Assembly: GCA_018613055.1 (NCBI GenBank)
Contig: JAGGQZ010000013.1
Span: 186,001-250,000 of the forward strand
Reading direction: 5' to 3'
Length of the DNA: 64,000 bases
From: Chryseobacterium sp. ISL-80
Lineage (GTDB): Bacteria > Bacillota > Bacilli > Bacillales > Cytobacillaceae
Positions within the stretch are counted from its first letter, which is position 1. Every line of letters begins with the position of its first letter. Of this stretch, positions 33,255 through 41,398 are shown one piece after another. Made by a program: the position numbers and the translations under genes. Below the pieces are notes generated by a model. That model was not told the origin of the DNA. It did not search any database and was given only the letters and a program-made list of their open reading frames with translations.

Positions 33255-34745
33255 ATGAACAAGCTAGAAGAGTTTATCAAGAATGAAGGGGCGGCTTTTC
33301 CCGGGAAGACGTATGTTGAGGCACTGTTGAAACCGGTCTTCAATGACCAGCGGGATTACTTGTTCCATGTCATGTTTGATATCCACCGGGCGCATGTGAT
33401 TATGCTTGCTGAACAGGGGATTATCGAAAAAGATGAAGCGAAAGTGATGCTTGAGGGGATTAATAAGGTTGCCGTGACAGATGTCGGGCAGCTGAGTTAT
33501 GAGCCGCAGTTCGAGGATTTATTTTTCATGATGGAAGCGAAGATCGGCGAGGAAATCGGCGCCGAGCTTGCCGGCAAAATCCATATCGGGCGCAGTCGCA
33601 ATGATATGGGGGTCGCGATGTACCGGTTGGTGCTCAGGGAGCATCTCGTCAATCTGCTTGGAACTGCCTATCAGTTGAGCGAGGCGTTGCTTGAGCAGGC
33701 TGAGAGCCATACGGATACGATTATTACCGGTTATACGCATACGCAGCCGGCCCAGCCGACGACACTGGGGCATTACTTCCTTGCAATCTATGATGTATTG
33801 GGACGCGATATTCAGAGGCTGTGGGCTGCTTACCGGACGGTTAACCAGTCCTCGCTTGGAGCGGCCGCTCTGACGACTACGGGATTCCCGATCAGCCGTG
33901 AACGTACTCGGGAATTGCTCGGGTTTGACCGGATTGTCGAGAACTCCTATGACTCGATTGGCGGAGGAGATTACCTGCTTGAAACGGCGTCAGCGTTGAT
34001 GACGAGCATGGTGAATACCGGCCGCTGGATCCAGGACTTCCTTCAGCATGTCACACGGGAATTCGGTTCTTTTTACGTCGCCGATCCTTACGTGCAATGC
34101 AGCAGCATCATGCCGCAAAAGCGCAACCCGGTATCGATTGAGCATTCCCGCTCGATTGCCAGCAGTGCATATGGCGACGCGCTCGCCGCTTTCAATATGG
34201 TCCACAATACACCATTTGGAGATATCGTCGATACAGAAGACGACCTGCAGCCGCATCTGTACCGTGCTTTCAATAACGCCAACCGCGTCTGGAAGCTGAT
34301 GTACGCGGTCATTGCGACGCTGAAGGTGAATGGTGAGCATACGAAGGAAATGGCGAAGAAATCGAGTATTACGATTACCGAGCTCGCGGACACACTTGCC
34401 CGTGAATACGAAGTGCCATTCAGGAAAGCCCACTCGATTGCAAGCTTCATTTCCAAAGAGACAATTAAGGAAAGTAAAGAACTTTACGAATGGGACGTTG
34501 AAGCTATTAACGCGGTGATTAAGCAATTCGTCGACGTGTCACTGACAGAAGAAGAATGGCAAAAAATTATTTCGCCAGAATACTTCATAGAAATTCGTGA
34601 TCTCCAGGGAGGACCAAGCCCGAAAGAAGTTAAGCGGATGATTGGAGAAAGAAAAGAGAAATTAAGTAGAGACTTGGAAGAGTACACAGAAACTGTGCGT
34701 GTATTGGATGAGAAGAGCAAAGAGTTGGTTGAATTCAGTTTTTGA
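33255..34745 (+). CDS. Argininosuccinate lyase-like enzyme of the aspartase/fumarase superfamily
   Basis: The 496-residue cytoplasmic lyase shows the superfamily motifs GRSRNDMGVAMYR, ITGYTHTQPAQPTTLGHYF and the flexible catalytic loop with Ser in CSSIMPQKRNPVSIEHSR. Canonical ArgH has HTGRSRNDQ, GYTHLQ and GSSxMPQKKNPD, so several substrate-contacting positions differ (T to I, Q to M, L to T, K to R, D to V). No argG is nearby; instead the gene ends an importer operon under a ROK regulator. It probably cleaves a C-N bond of an imported compound, releasing fumarate or a similar acid. GGAGATG precedes the ATG. A terminator follows. Confidence 0.8.
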   Translation: MNKLEEFIKNEGAAFPGKTYVEALLKPVFNDQRDYLFHVMFDIHRAHVIMLAEQGIIEKDEAKVMLEGINKVAVTDVGQLSYEPQFEDLFFMMEAKIGEEIGAELAGKIHIGRSRNDMGVAMYRLVLREHLVNLLGTAYQLSEALLEQAESHTDTIITGYTHTQPAQPTTLGHYFLAIYDVLGRDIQRLWAAYRTVNQSSLGAAALTTTGFPISRERTRELLGFDRIVENSYDSIGGGDYLLETASALMTSMVNTGRWIQDFLQHVTREFGSFYVADPYVQCSSIMPQKRNPVSIEHSRSIASSAYGDALAAFNMVHNTPFGDIVDTEDDLQPHLYRAFNNANRVWKLMYAVIATLKVNGEHTKEMAKKSSITITELADTLAREYEVPFRKAHSIASFISKETIKESKELYEWDVEAINAVIKQFVDVSLTEEEWQKIISPEYFIEIRDLQGGPSPKEVKRMIGERKEKLSRDLEEYTETVRVLDEKSKELVEFSF

Positions 34746-34781
34746 GGAAGCAAGGGAATATCCCTTTGCTTCTTTTTTTCA
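34746..34781 (+). terminator. Intrinsic terminator after the lyase gene
   Basis: GAAGCAAGGG and CCCTTTGCTTC pair around a short AT loop, with TTTTTTT directly after. It ends the ROK/ABC/lyase operon. Confidence 0.85.
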
Positions 34782-34868
34782 TCCGACAGTTGTCTGTCAC
34801 CGGGGATAAGTTATACAATAAGTGCTCTTTGCTCCCTATTATTCAAGCCTTTGCTTTCTGTGCCCATA

Positions 34869-34902
34869 AAAAAAGAAGCATAGTAATTACACTATACTTC
34901 GT
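34869..34902 (-). terminator. Terminator of the TM2 gene pair
   Basis: Read on the minus strand, GAAGTATAGT pairs with ACTATGCTTC, followed by TTTTTTT. It lies just beyond the stop of the second TM2 gene. Confidence 0.8.
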
Positions 34903-34920
34903 AAAGTTTCTTCAGTTTTA

Positions 34921-35328
34921 TTAGGCTTTTCTCATAATCCTTTGTTCACGAATTGTTTCGAGTATTTTCAGTTCTGCTTGTTCATTCAACTCATCAATTC
35001 GCTTATTCAGGAAAAAGGCATCGATCCATGACCAAATTACAGAGCCGGCAAGAAGAAATATAAAAATCATCATCATAAAATCTGCTAAGCCATTAAAGTA
35101 ATCTATAGTAGAGAGCATAGTTATAATTGCAATTAATGGAATCATACTTGTTAACAGCATAGCAGAGGCATAGCCATAATTTTCGGTATAAAATCGATGG
35201 GCGCCAAAAAAGCTCAAACCAGCCCAAAGGCCCCAGGCTGCTTCTTTATTTTTCTTCTTCTTCATCATTTCTGATTGAAGAACTGCTAATTCTTCCAAGG
35301 TTAAATCCATCTTGTTCAATGTTGTCAC
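34921..35328 (-). CDS. TM2-domain membrane protein
   Basis: The roughly 135-residue protein starts with a charged stretch (LTLEELAVLQSEMMKKKKNKEAAW). A TM2-type pair of helices with the characteristic FFGAHRFYTENYGYA motif follows, then two more hydrophobic segments and a basic, helical C-terminus. TM2 proteins are membrane proteins of unknown function. It lies 8 bases behind a shorter TM2 gene in the same orientation and shares its N-terminal LT-EEL-LQSEM pattern, so the two are paralogues. The start is uncertain: GTG 35328 gives this length, and ATG 35310 would remove six residues. Confidence 0.72.
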   Translation of the reverse strand: MTTLNKMDLTLEELAVLQSEMMKKKKNKEAAWGLWAGLSFFGAHRFYTENYGYASAMLLTSMIPLIAIITMLSTIDYFNGLADFMMMIFIFLLAGSVIWSWIDAFFLNKRIDELNEQAELKILETIREQRIMRKA

Positions 35329-35336
35329 CCTAACGA

Positions 35337-35657
35337 TTAAGCAATAGAATTCTTTTTAGCATTTTTCAATAAACGGATTTCTGAAAGAATTTCATTTTCA
35401 ACCTTTTCATTTGTATCCTTAATCATTCCGTTCAGTAAGAATAAGTCAATAAAGGTCCAAAAACCTAGGCCGCCTAGTGTTAACAGCATAGCAACAGCAG
35501 TACCCGTTTTCCCTAAATAAAAACGGTGACCCCCAATACCGCCAGTAAAAAACCAAAGCAGCCATGTTGTTCCTGTGGATTTTTGTTTTTTGCTCATCTC
35601 CGAACTAAGAAGCTGTAGTTCTTCAGTTGTTAGGTCTTGTTTGTGAATAAGAGACAC
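35337..35657 (-). CDS. TM2-domain membrane protein
   Basis: The 106-residue protein has the full TM2 pattern: [25 protein letters not shown] followed by [14 protein letters not shown], that is two helices joined by a short turn. The N-terminus ([19 protein letters not shown]) is charged and helical. The function of the family is unknown. The start GTG 35657 is backed by AGGGGGAAA. It is first of a two-gene operon with a longer paralogue. Confidence 0.8.
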   Translation of the reverse strand: MSLIHKQDLTTEELQLLSSEMSKKQKSTGTTWLLWFFTGGIGGHRFYLGKTGTAVAMLLTLGGLGFWTFIDLFLLNGMIKDTNEKVENEILSEIRLLKNAKKNSIA

Positions 35658-36035
35658 GTATTTTCCCCCTATAAAATTGGTATTTTATTTCTATCTTTTT
35701 ATATATTACCATTATATATTGTTTGAATGTGTAAAATTTTCTCTTTTTTTGTAAAAAATATGTGCATTAAGTCGAGTTTTTAAGAAATTTGTAGTTTTTA
35801 CCTATGGTTCATTTGTAATGACAAAATGATTATTTGGTTTTTTTAATAAGATCTTTTCAATTTATCCAATGGTAGGGGATATTCATTTAGTTTTTATTTT
35901 CGATCATCCTATAAATCCTAATAATTGTGGCGGACAAAGAAAGTAACGGAGTGAATAGGAATGAAAATAAAGCGCTGGTCCATTGTACTTAAAAATGTCA
36001 TTAGTACGAAAAGAACCTGTAGGGATCATAAAAAA
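35658..36035. other. Gene-poor AT-rich spacer upstream of the TM2 pair
   Basis: No convincing gene was found. A 38-codon frame from ATG 35961 (MKIKRWSIVLKNVISTKR) has GGAGTGAATAGG before it but runs into the carboxypeptidase terminator, so I do not accept it. The left part must contain the TM2 operon promoter; no clear -35/-10 pair stood out. Confidence 0.5.
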
Positions 36036-36060
36036 GCGGAGAATTCACTTCTCCGCTTTT
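36036..36060 (-). terminator. Terminator of the carboxypeptidase gene
   Basis: GCGGAGAA and TTCTCCGC form a perfect stem. On the minus strand it is followed by TTTTTT, 12 bases after the stop of the M14 gene. Confidence 0.82.
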
Positions 36061-36071
36061 CTCGTAACCTC

Positions 36072-37283
36072 TTATAAACCTGGTGAATAAGCAGTTGCTG
36101 GGATGTTATCATATTCAGCCGCGTCAAGATCCTCTACCGAACCATCTACGACTCCATTAATGATTCCGTACAATCCTGTCTCTACAGCCTTCACCAGCTG
36201 GCCTTTTTTCTTTTGGCCCAATGAGTGCGACTGGCCTCTTACTTCAAAAAGTACTGTGCCGCTTCCGTTCAATGCAAAGCTTCCAAGTGCGGTACCAGGC
36301 AAGTCCAGGTTTTGTTGATATAGTGAGATATTATTGAACGGTGAATTTTCGCCCAGTGCCTGGAGAGCATTATAGGCAGCTAGATTAAGCTGTTTGGAAT
36401 ACTCTAAATTGTAATTATCCTTATACTCTGCGTACTTGGCGCCTTCTACTGTGTTCGGATTTGGAACGAAATCTGCTGATAGGGACATGGTGACAATATT
36501 ATCTGTTCCTTCAACATAATATTGTCCCTGGTGGTGGAGGTCGATGAAGACATCCACTTTACCGAACTCGGATAGAAGGTTTTTATAAACATCGCGGACA
36601 GTTTGTGATTCTGGCGTGATGTACCAGCCTGGATCACTTGAGGTTCCTGGGAAATCCTCTGCTTTTGGAACATAATTAAGGTCAGGATTGAAGTCCCGGT
36701 TTACGTCAAATCCAGGTCTGCCGTTGTAATCCCTGTCCTGAAGTATCCGGTTATTATAATAATTCCATGAAGGACCTGCTGCATCAGCAAGTTGTGGGAA
36801 ATCCTCGACGACATCTTCCCATGACATATCATTGCCCCGGCGATCAAGTTCGGAGGCATCAGGGTTCATCTTTGGCAAAGTGACCAGAGTGATTTCCTCA
36901 CGAATTTTTTGTGCTTCTGGCGAATTGCTGGATCCAAGGAATTGAAGCATGCTGAGCAGCGCCTCGGTTCCAGTGTTCTCATTTCCATGGATTTCACTTT
37001 CCATCAGGACGACTTTATCACCAGTTCCGACTCTGGCCTGGTAAATATCACGCCCCTGGTTTGATTGGCCGACAACCTCCAATGCAACTTTCCCCTGGCT
37101 GTTCGCTTCGATTTGCTGGAGGCGTTTGACCATCTCAGCATAATCAGTATAGCCATTCACTGAATAAACCTGGTTTTCATTGTAAAGATTTCCGTTCGGT
37201 GAATTAGTTGCCAGTGCCGGTGAGGCGAGAGCCGTACACAATGCCAATACACTTAGTCCTGTCATTACTTTGTTGTTTTTCAT
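36072..37283 (-). CDS. Secreted zinc carboxypeptidase (peptidase family M14)
   Basis: The 403-residue exported enzyme has a signal peptide ending near SPALA (residue 25). Zinc ligands are His99 and Glu102 in ESEIHGNENTG and the later His in FIDLHHQGQ; the catalytic Glu lies in VLFEVRGQS. NMSWEDVVEDFP and RDYNGRPGFDVNRDFNPD are typical M14 substrate-site segments. It trims C-terminal residues from extracellular peptides, perhaps also cell-wall peptides. AAAGGAGTGATAG stands before the ATG. It is a single-gene unit with its own terminator. Confidence 0.9.
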   Translation of the reverse strand: MKNNKVMTGLSVLALCTALASPALATNSPNGNLYNENQVYSVNGYTDYAEMVKRLQQIEANSQGKVALEVVGQSNQGRDIYQARVGTGDKVVLMESEIHGNENTGTEALLSMLQFLGSSNSPEAQKIREEITLVTLPKMNPDASELDRRGNDMSWEDVVEDFPQLADAAGPSWNYYNNRILQDRDYNGRPGFDVNRDFNPDLNYVPKAEDFPGTSSDPGWYITPESQTVRDVYKNLLSEFGKVDVFIDLHHQGQYYVEGTDNIVTMSLSADFVPNPNTVEGAKYAEYKDNYNLEYSKQLNLAAYNALQALGENSPFNNISLYQQNLDLPGTALGSFALNGSGTVLFEVRGQSHSLGQKKKGQLVKAVETGLYGIINGVVDGSVEDLDAAEYDNIPATAYSPGL

Positions 37284-37703
37284 TAATCTATCACTCCTTT
37301 AAACTAGTAAACTGTCTCATTGCTATCTTAATAACTTTAATAGGGAGATGTTGCTGTAATTTGTCGAATATTTCGATTTACGAAATAAATGAGAGGAAGG
37401 AACTAATGGGTTTTCTAGTTTTGGGATTTTGGTATGGGAGAAGAGAGTGGAAGTTTATTTCTTTATCCCTAGTTCTAATAGGAAATAAGTCTAAACTTCC
37501 TTTCAATCCGGATATAATAACTGCTAACCAAGTAGAGGATCCATTCTTTTACAAAGCAAGTCCGTATAAAATAAACAGCGGAGCCTAATCCCTCTTCATC
37601 CAGGGAAAACTTCACTTTTTATAAGACGTGTCAACGAGGTCAGCTTACCAAGACACAAAGAATCTATGTAAAATGTTAATTTTAAATTTTTTGAAAAAAT
37701 AGA
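37284..37703. other. Spacer between carboxypeptidase and kdgR, with one weak small frame
   Basis: The left edge must hold the carboxypeptidase promoter. A 60-codon plus-strand frame at 37406-37588 begins MGFLVLGFWYGRREWKFISL after GAGAGGAAGG. It has no recognisable domain and could be a small protein or chance, so I leave it unnamed. Nothing else was seen. Confidence 0.35.
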
Positions 37704-37733
37704 TTGATTTTTGAAAGGGGTTTCATTTATACT
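37704..37733 (+). promoter_or_regulatory. Promoter of the kdgR sugar-acid operon, with overlapping cre-like site
   Basis: TTGATT (37704-37709), an 18-base spacer and TATACT (37728-37733) form a plausible promoter. The palindrome TGAAAGGGGTTTCA (37712-37725) inside the spacer resembles a CcpA cre site with altered centre. Confidence 0.6.
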
Positions 37734-37738
37734 GTCAC

Positions 37739-37776
37739 TAAACCGGTTTACTAAACCGTTTTACTAAATCGGTTTA
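37739..37776 (+). promoter_or_regulatory. Three tandem 12-bp palindromic operators for the LacI-family regulator
   Basis: TAAACCGGTTTA (37739-37750, perfect), TAAACCGTTTTA (37752-37763) and TAAATCGGTTTA (37765-37776) follow each other with single-C gaps, a 13-bp period. CG-centred palindromes are what LacI-family proteins bind. They start just after the -10, where a bound repressor would block the start region, so autorepression of the whole operon is likely. Confidence 0.8.
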
Positions 37777-37799
37777 GAGTTGTAGAAGAAGGGATTTCT

Positions 37800-38834
37800 A
37801 TGAAAAAAGTAACCATGCAGGATGTTGCTGAAAAGGCGGGCGTTTCGAAGAGCACGGTTTCTCAGTACATAAATAATCGATACGAGTTTATGGCAGAGCC
37901 TACGAGAAAGCGCATACAAGAGGCGATCCGGGAGCTTGGCTATATACCGAATTTCGTTGCTAAGAGCTTGAAGCAGAAAAAGTCGTCGACCATTGGGGTC
38001 ATCGTGGCCAATATCCTCCATACGTTTTCGACGGAAATCATCCGTGCAATCGAAGATGCGTGCGAGCTGAGTCATTTTCATATGTTTGTCTGCAATGCTG
38101 ATGACAATCCGGAAAAGGAACGGGACTATATCAACATGCTTCTTGCAAAGCAGGTTGACGGCCTGATCATCTTCCCGACTGCTGACAATAAGTGTTTATA
38201 CGAAGAGCTCAAACAATCGAATTTCCCTGTTGTATTCGTTGATAGAAAAATAGAGCAGCCGATTTATCCAACATTGATGCTGAACAATGAAAGAGCGGCA
38301 GAGATCGCGGTAAGGGAGCTCCTTAAAAAAGGCCACAATAAAATTGGTGCTGTATCAATGTCCATTACCCAGAAGGTTTCTCCGAGGGTCGAACGTATTA
38401 CCGGATTCAAGAAAACCCTTGAAGAAAACGGGATTACCCCAAATGAGGATTGGATTACAGCAGCTGACCGTAAAGAAATCGGCCCTGCGCTTGAAAAACT
38501 TTGGAAGCAGGAAGACAGGCCAGAAGCATTTTTTGCTACCAATGATCTTTCCTTGATTGAATTGCTGAAGTTCTTAAGGAAAAAGAATCTTAAAGTTGGC
38601 GAAGATGTAAGCGTTATCGCAGTGGATGATTCAGATTTCCTTGAAATCGCCGCCACACCGATTTCAGCTATCAAACAGCCAACTTTCCAGATTGGCAGGG
38701 AAGCAGCTGAAGAGCTGTTCCATCTGATCGCTGAAGGGAGATTGGAAGATTCATATGAAGTTAGAAGGTACGACCCTGTTTTAATCGAGCGGGAATCAGT
38801 ACAAGTGTTGGGAGAGAAGAACAATGCCAGATAG
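37800..38834 (+). CDS. kdgR: LacI-family repressor of 2-keto-3-deoxygluconate metabolism (KdgR-like)
   Basis: The 344-residue regulator has the LacI helix-turn-helix (TMQDVAEKAGVSKSTVSQYI, residues 5-24) and hinge, then a periplasmic-binding-like effector domain beginning TIGVIVANI. The SKSTVSQY recognition helix and the VANILHTFSTEIIRAIED stretch resemble B. subtilis KdgR, which controls kdgRKAT. The same order, kdgR then kdgK, supports this. It should bind the three palindromes just upstream and respond to a sugar-acid intermediate. Its end overlaps kdgK by 11 bases. Confidence 0.85.
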   Translation: MKKVTMQDVAEKAGVSKSTVSQYINNRYEFMAEPTRKRIQEAIRELGYIPNFVAKSLKQKKSSTIGVIVANILHTFSTEIIRAIEDACELSHFHMFVCNADDNPEKERDYINMLLAKQVDGLIIFPTADNKCLYEELKQSNFPVVFVDRKIEQPIYPTLMLNNERAAEIAVRELLKKGHNKIGAVSMSITQKVSPRVERITGFKKTLEENGITPNEDWITAADRKEIGPALEKLWKQEDRPEAFFATNDLSLIELLKFLRKKNLKVGEDVSVIAVDDSDFLEIAATPISAIKQPTFQIGREAAEELFHLIAEGRLEDSYEVRRYDPVLIERESVQVLGEKNNAR

Positions 38835-39780
38835 ATATAAAGTCATGACGATTGGAGATGCAATGATCACCTTCAATCCATCCGTGCAAGGTCCCCTGCG
38901 CTTTGTAGAAAGTTTTAATCGGAAGGTCGGAGGTGCGGAGCTGAACTTTGCGATTGGCTGTGCCAGGCTGGGACTCGGAAGCAAGTGGGTAAGCAGACTA
39001 GGCAAGGATGAGTTCGGCAAGGTCATCTATAACTTCACCCGCGGTGAGGGGGTGGATGTCTCTGAAGTAGAACTGGTGGAAGGTTATCCGACATCATTGA
39101 ATTTCAAGGAGATCAATGGAGATGGGTCGGGCAAAACATTCTACTATCGATACAATTCGCCGATTACAACCCTGACTCCTGAAAAAGTAAAAGCCGAATG
39201 GTTTGAAAATGTGAACCTGCTTCATCTCACAGGTGTTTACCTTGCGGTTGATTCTAATAACCTGCAGGTTGCCAAGAGAATGATCGAGCTTGCCAAAGAG
39301 AAAGGAATTCCAGTTTCATTCGATCCGAATATCAGGCTGAAGCTCTGGACGATTGAAGATGCGCGCAAAGCATATGCAGAAATTTTCCCGGATGTTGATA
39401 TCCTGCTTACTGGACTTGATGAAATCCGTTTGATCATTGGCAAGGATTCAGAAGAAGAGCTAGCTAAGTTCGCAGATCAATATGGAATCAGGGATCTGGT
39501 CATCAAAGACGGTGCGAACGGCTCAAGGCTTTACCGGGACGGTCATTGGATTGAAGCACCAGGTTTTAAGGTCAATCCGATCGATACGGTAGGGGCAGGA
39601 GATGGATTTGACTCCGGTTATGTATACGGATGGCTCAATGGCTTCACCCCCGAGCAGCTTCTCCGCTTTGCCAATGGAGTCGGTGCTCTAGTTACCACGG
39701 TATCAGGCGATAATGAAGGTCTTCCATACCTCGAAGAAGTAAGCGCTTTTATTAACAATGAATCGATCATTGAACGCTAA
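38824..39780 (+). CDS. kdgK: 2-keto-3-deoxygluconate kinase
   Basis: The 318-residue PfkB-family kinase makes 2-keto-3-deoxy-6-phosphogluconate (KDPG) from KDG. It has the N-terminal GGAELNFAIGCARLGL motif, SFDPNIRLKLW, and the C-terminal signature DTVGAGDGFDSGY with the catalytic Asp. YYRYNSPITTL is typical of KDG kinases rather than fructokinases. Its product feeds the KDPG aldolase gene seven genes downstream. It is translationally coupled to kdgR. Confidence 0.9.
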   Translation: MPDRYKVMTIGDAMITFNPSVQGPLRFVESFNRKVGGAELNFAIGCARLGLGSKWVSRLGKDEFGKVIYNFTRGEGVDVSEVELVEGYPTSLNFKEINGDGSGKTFYYRYNSPITTLTPEKVKAEWFENVNLLHLTGVYLAVDSNNLQVAKRMIELAKEKGIPVSFDPNIRLKLWTIEDARKAYAEIFPDVDILLTGLDEIRLIIGKDSEEELAKFADQYGIRDLVIKDGANGSRLYRDGHWIEAPGFKVNPIDTVGAGDGFDSGYVYGWLNGFTPEQLLRFANGVGALVTTVSGDNEGLPYLEEVSAFINNESIIER

Positions 39781-39798
39781 CCGAGGAGGAAGCTGGTC

Positions 39799-40344
39799 AT
39801 GAAAACCATCACAACCGTATTAGAAGAAATGCAGAAGGTTTGCTTGAACGTTGATGCAGAAGAGTATGCATTCTTCGTACAGCTTTTAAAAGAAGACCGC
39901 CGGTTCTTTTTCACAGGCGAAGGCAGGTCAGGATTTGTAGCCAAAGCCATTGCCATGAGGCTTATGCATAGCGGCAAGACGGTATATGTTGTCGGGGAAA
40001 CGACAACTCCGGCAATTCAGGAGACTGATATTTTAGTAGTACTTTCAGGCTCAGGAAAAACCGCACAGGTGCTGAATATATCCGAAAGCGCTCATCGAGC
40101 CGGTGCAACAGTATTCATGATCACAACAAATCAAGAAGCACTCCAGCTTCCATTTATATCAGGCGGGGTAAGAATCCCGGCCGCAACGAAATATCGTCAT
40201 GCGGGTGAACCGGAAACGATCCAGCCGCTTGGGAACCAGTTTGACCAGGCAGCCCATCTCATTTTGGATGCAGCGATTATCGACAGCCTTGCAGAAGGAA
40301 AGACGAACGAAGAATTAGTAAAGAAACATTCCAATTTGGAATAG
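39799..40344 (+). CDS. hxlB: 6-phospho-3-hexuloisomerase (SIS domain)
   Basis: The 181-residue SIS-domain isomerase closely follows B. subtilis HxlB: GEGRSGFVAKAIAMRLMHSG, VVGETTTPAIQ, LSGSGKT, ETIQPLGNQFDQAAHLILDA and the C-terminal HSNLE. The enzyme converts D-arabino-3-hexulose 6-phosphate to fructose 6-phosphate and normally partners 3-hexulose-6-phosphate synthase. The partner gene here is not adjacent but lies 7.5 kb downstream at the other end of the operon. GAGGAGGA precedes the ATG. The assignment is strong; why it sits in a sugar-acid operon is unclear. Confidence 0.88.
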   Translation: MKTITTVLEEMQKVCLNVDAEEYAFFVQLLKEDRRFFFTGEGRSGFVAKAIAMRLMHSGKTVYVVGETTTPAIQETDILVVLSGSGKTAQVLNISESAHRAGATVFMITTNQEALQLPFISGGVRIPAATKYRHAGEPETIQPLGNQFDQAAHLILDAAIIDSLAEGKTNEELVKKHSNLE

Positions 40345-40356
40345 GGGGGATAAGGA

Positions 40357-41367
40357 ATGTCTACAGTAACCATTCCACATCAAGAAGCGCAAGACCTAGC
40401 TGTAAAAAAACTTTGCGAAGCAGGACTGAATAAGGAACATGCAGAAAAAGTGGCTGAAATCCTTGTCCACGCCGACCTTAGAAATGTTAACTCACATGGT
40501 GTCTTGCGTACCGAGCATTATGTGAACCGCCTGAATGCTGGCGGCATTAATCCAAATGCAGACATCAAATTCAACCAGACCGGCCCGGTAACAGGCGTTG
40601 TCGACGGTGATGATGGTTTTGGGCATGTGATCGCCGATGTTGCGATGAAACAGGCAATCGCAATGGCGAAGGAAAATGGCATCGGAATGGTGACCGCCAT
40701 CAACAGCAGCCACTGCGGCGCTCTGAGCTATTTTGTCCAGGAAGCGGCAGAACAGAACCTGATTGGCATTGCGATGACCCACACGGATAAAATCGTCGTG
40801 CCGTTCGGCGGCAAGGAAGCGTTCCTTGGCACGAACCCCATCGCATATGGAGTTCCTGCCAAAACAAGCAAGCCGTTCATTCTTGATATGGCTACTTCAA
40901 ATGTAGCGCTGGGCAAAATCCTTCAATACAAGGAAGAAGGCAAAGAGATTCCTCCTGGCTGGGGAGTCGACGAGAATGGGGAAACCGTTACGGATCCAGC
41001 CAAGGTAGTCGCACTTCAAACATTTGGCGGCCCTAAGGGTTATGGGCTGTCCATGATTGTAGACATCTTCTCCGGATTGCTTGCAGGCGCGGCATTCGGA
41101 CCTCATATCTCCAAGATGTACGGCGATCTGGACAAAAAGCGGAAGCTTGGCCATTATTTCTGCGCCATCAATCCGGCATTCTTTACCGATGCGGATGCAT
41201 TCCTGGAGAACATGGACCAGATGATGGCAGAAATTCGCCAGGCACCACCAGCACCTGGTTTCTCTCAAGTTTTTGTGCCAGGTGAGATTGAACAGATGAA
41301 TGAAGAAAGAAACCTTGAAAATGGGATTACCATTGCTTCTACTGTGTATCAATTTTTAAAAAAATAA
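40357..41367 (+). CDS. Ldh2-family NAD(P)-dependent 2-hydroxyacid dehydrogenase (YjmC/YiaK-like)
   Basis: The 336-residue cytoplasmic enzyme of the malate/L-lactate/ureidoglycolate dehydrogenase superfamily shows the family hallmarks [13 protein letters not shown] (catalytic His), [27 protein letters not shown] and [14 protein letters not shown]. Related enzymes include B. subtilis YjmC in the hexuronate locus and E. coli YiaK (2,3-diketogulonate reductase), which is also next to a TRAP transporter. An acidic sugar or keto acid is the likely substrate; the exact reaction is not visible. GGGGGGA is the ribosome site. It stands between the hexuloisomerase and the TRAP importer. Confidence 0.82.
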   Translation: MSTVTIPHQEAQDLAVKKLCEAGLNKEHAEKVAEILVHADLRNVNSHGVLRTEHYVNRLNAGGINPNADIKFNQTGPVTGVVDGDDGFGHVIADVAMKQAIAMAKENGIGMVTAINSSHCGALSYFVQEAAEQNLIGIAMTHTDKIVVPFGGKEAFLGTNPIAYGVPAKTSKPFILDMATSNVALGKILQYKEEGKEIPPGWGVDENGETVTDPAKVVALQTFGGPKGYGLSMIVDIFSGLLAGAAFGPHISKMYGDLDKKRKLGHYFCAINPAFFTDADAFLENMDQMMAEIRQAPPAPGFSQVFVPGEIEQMNEERNLENGITIASTVYQFLKK

Positions 41368-41398
41368 ATCATTGTAAACAAAGGGGAGGAAATAATTC

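Noticed and set aside
33255-34745. Housekeeping argininosuccinate lyase (argH)
   Set aside because: No argG neighbour, importer-operon context, and changes in all three signature regions; a plain argH label would mislead.
35961-36077. 38-codon plus-strand frame before the carboxypeptidase end
   Set aside because: Although a fair ribosome site precedes it, the frame is translated through the terminator hairpin and has no family features.
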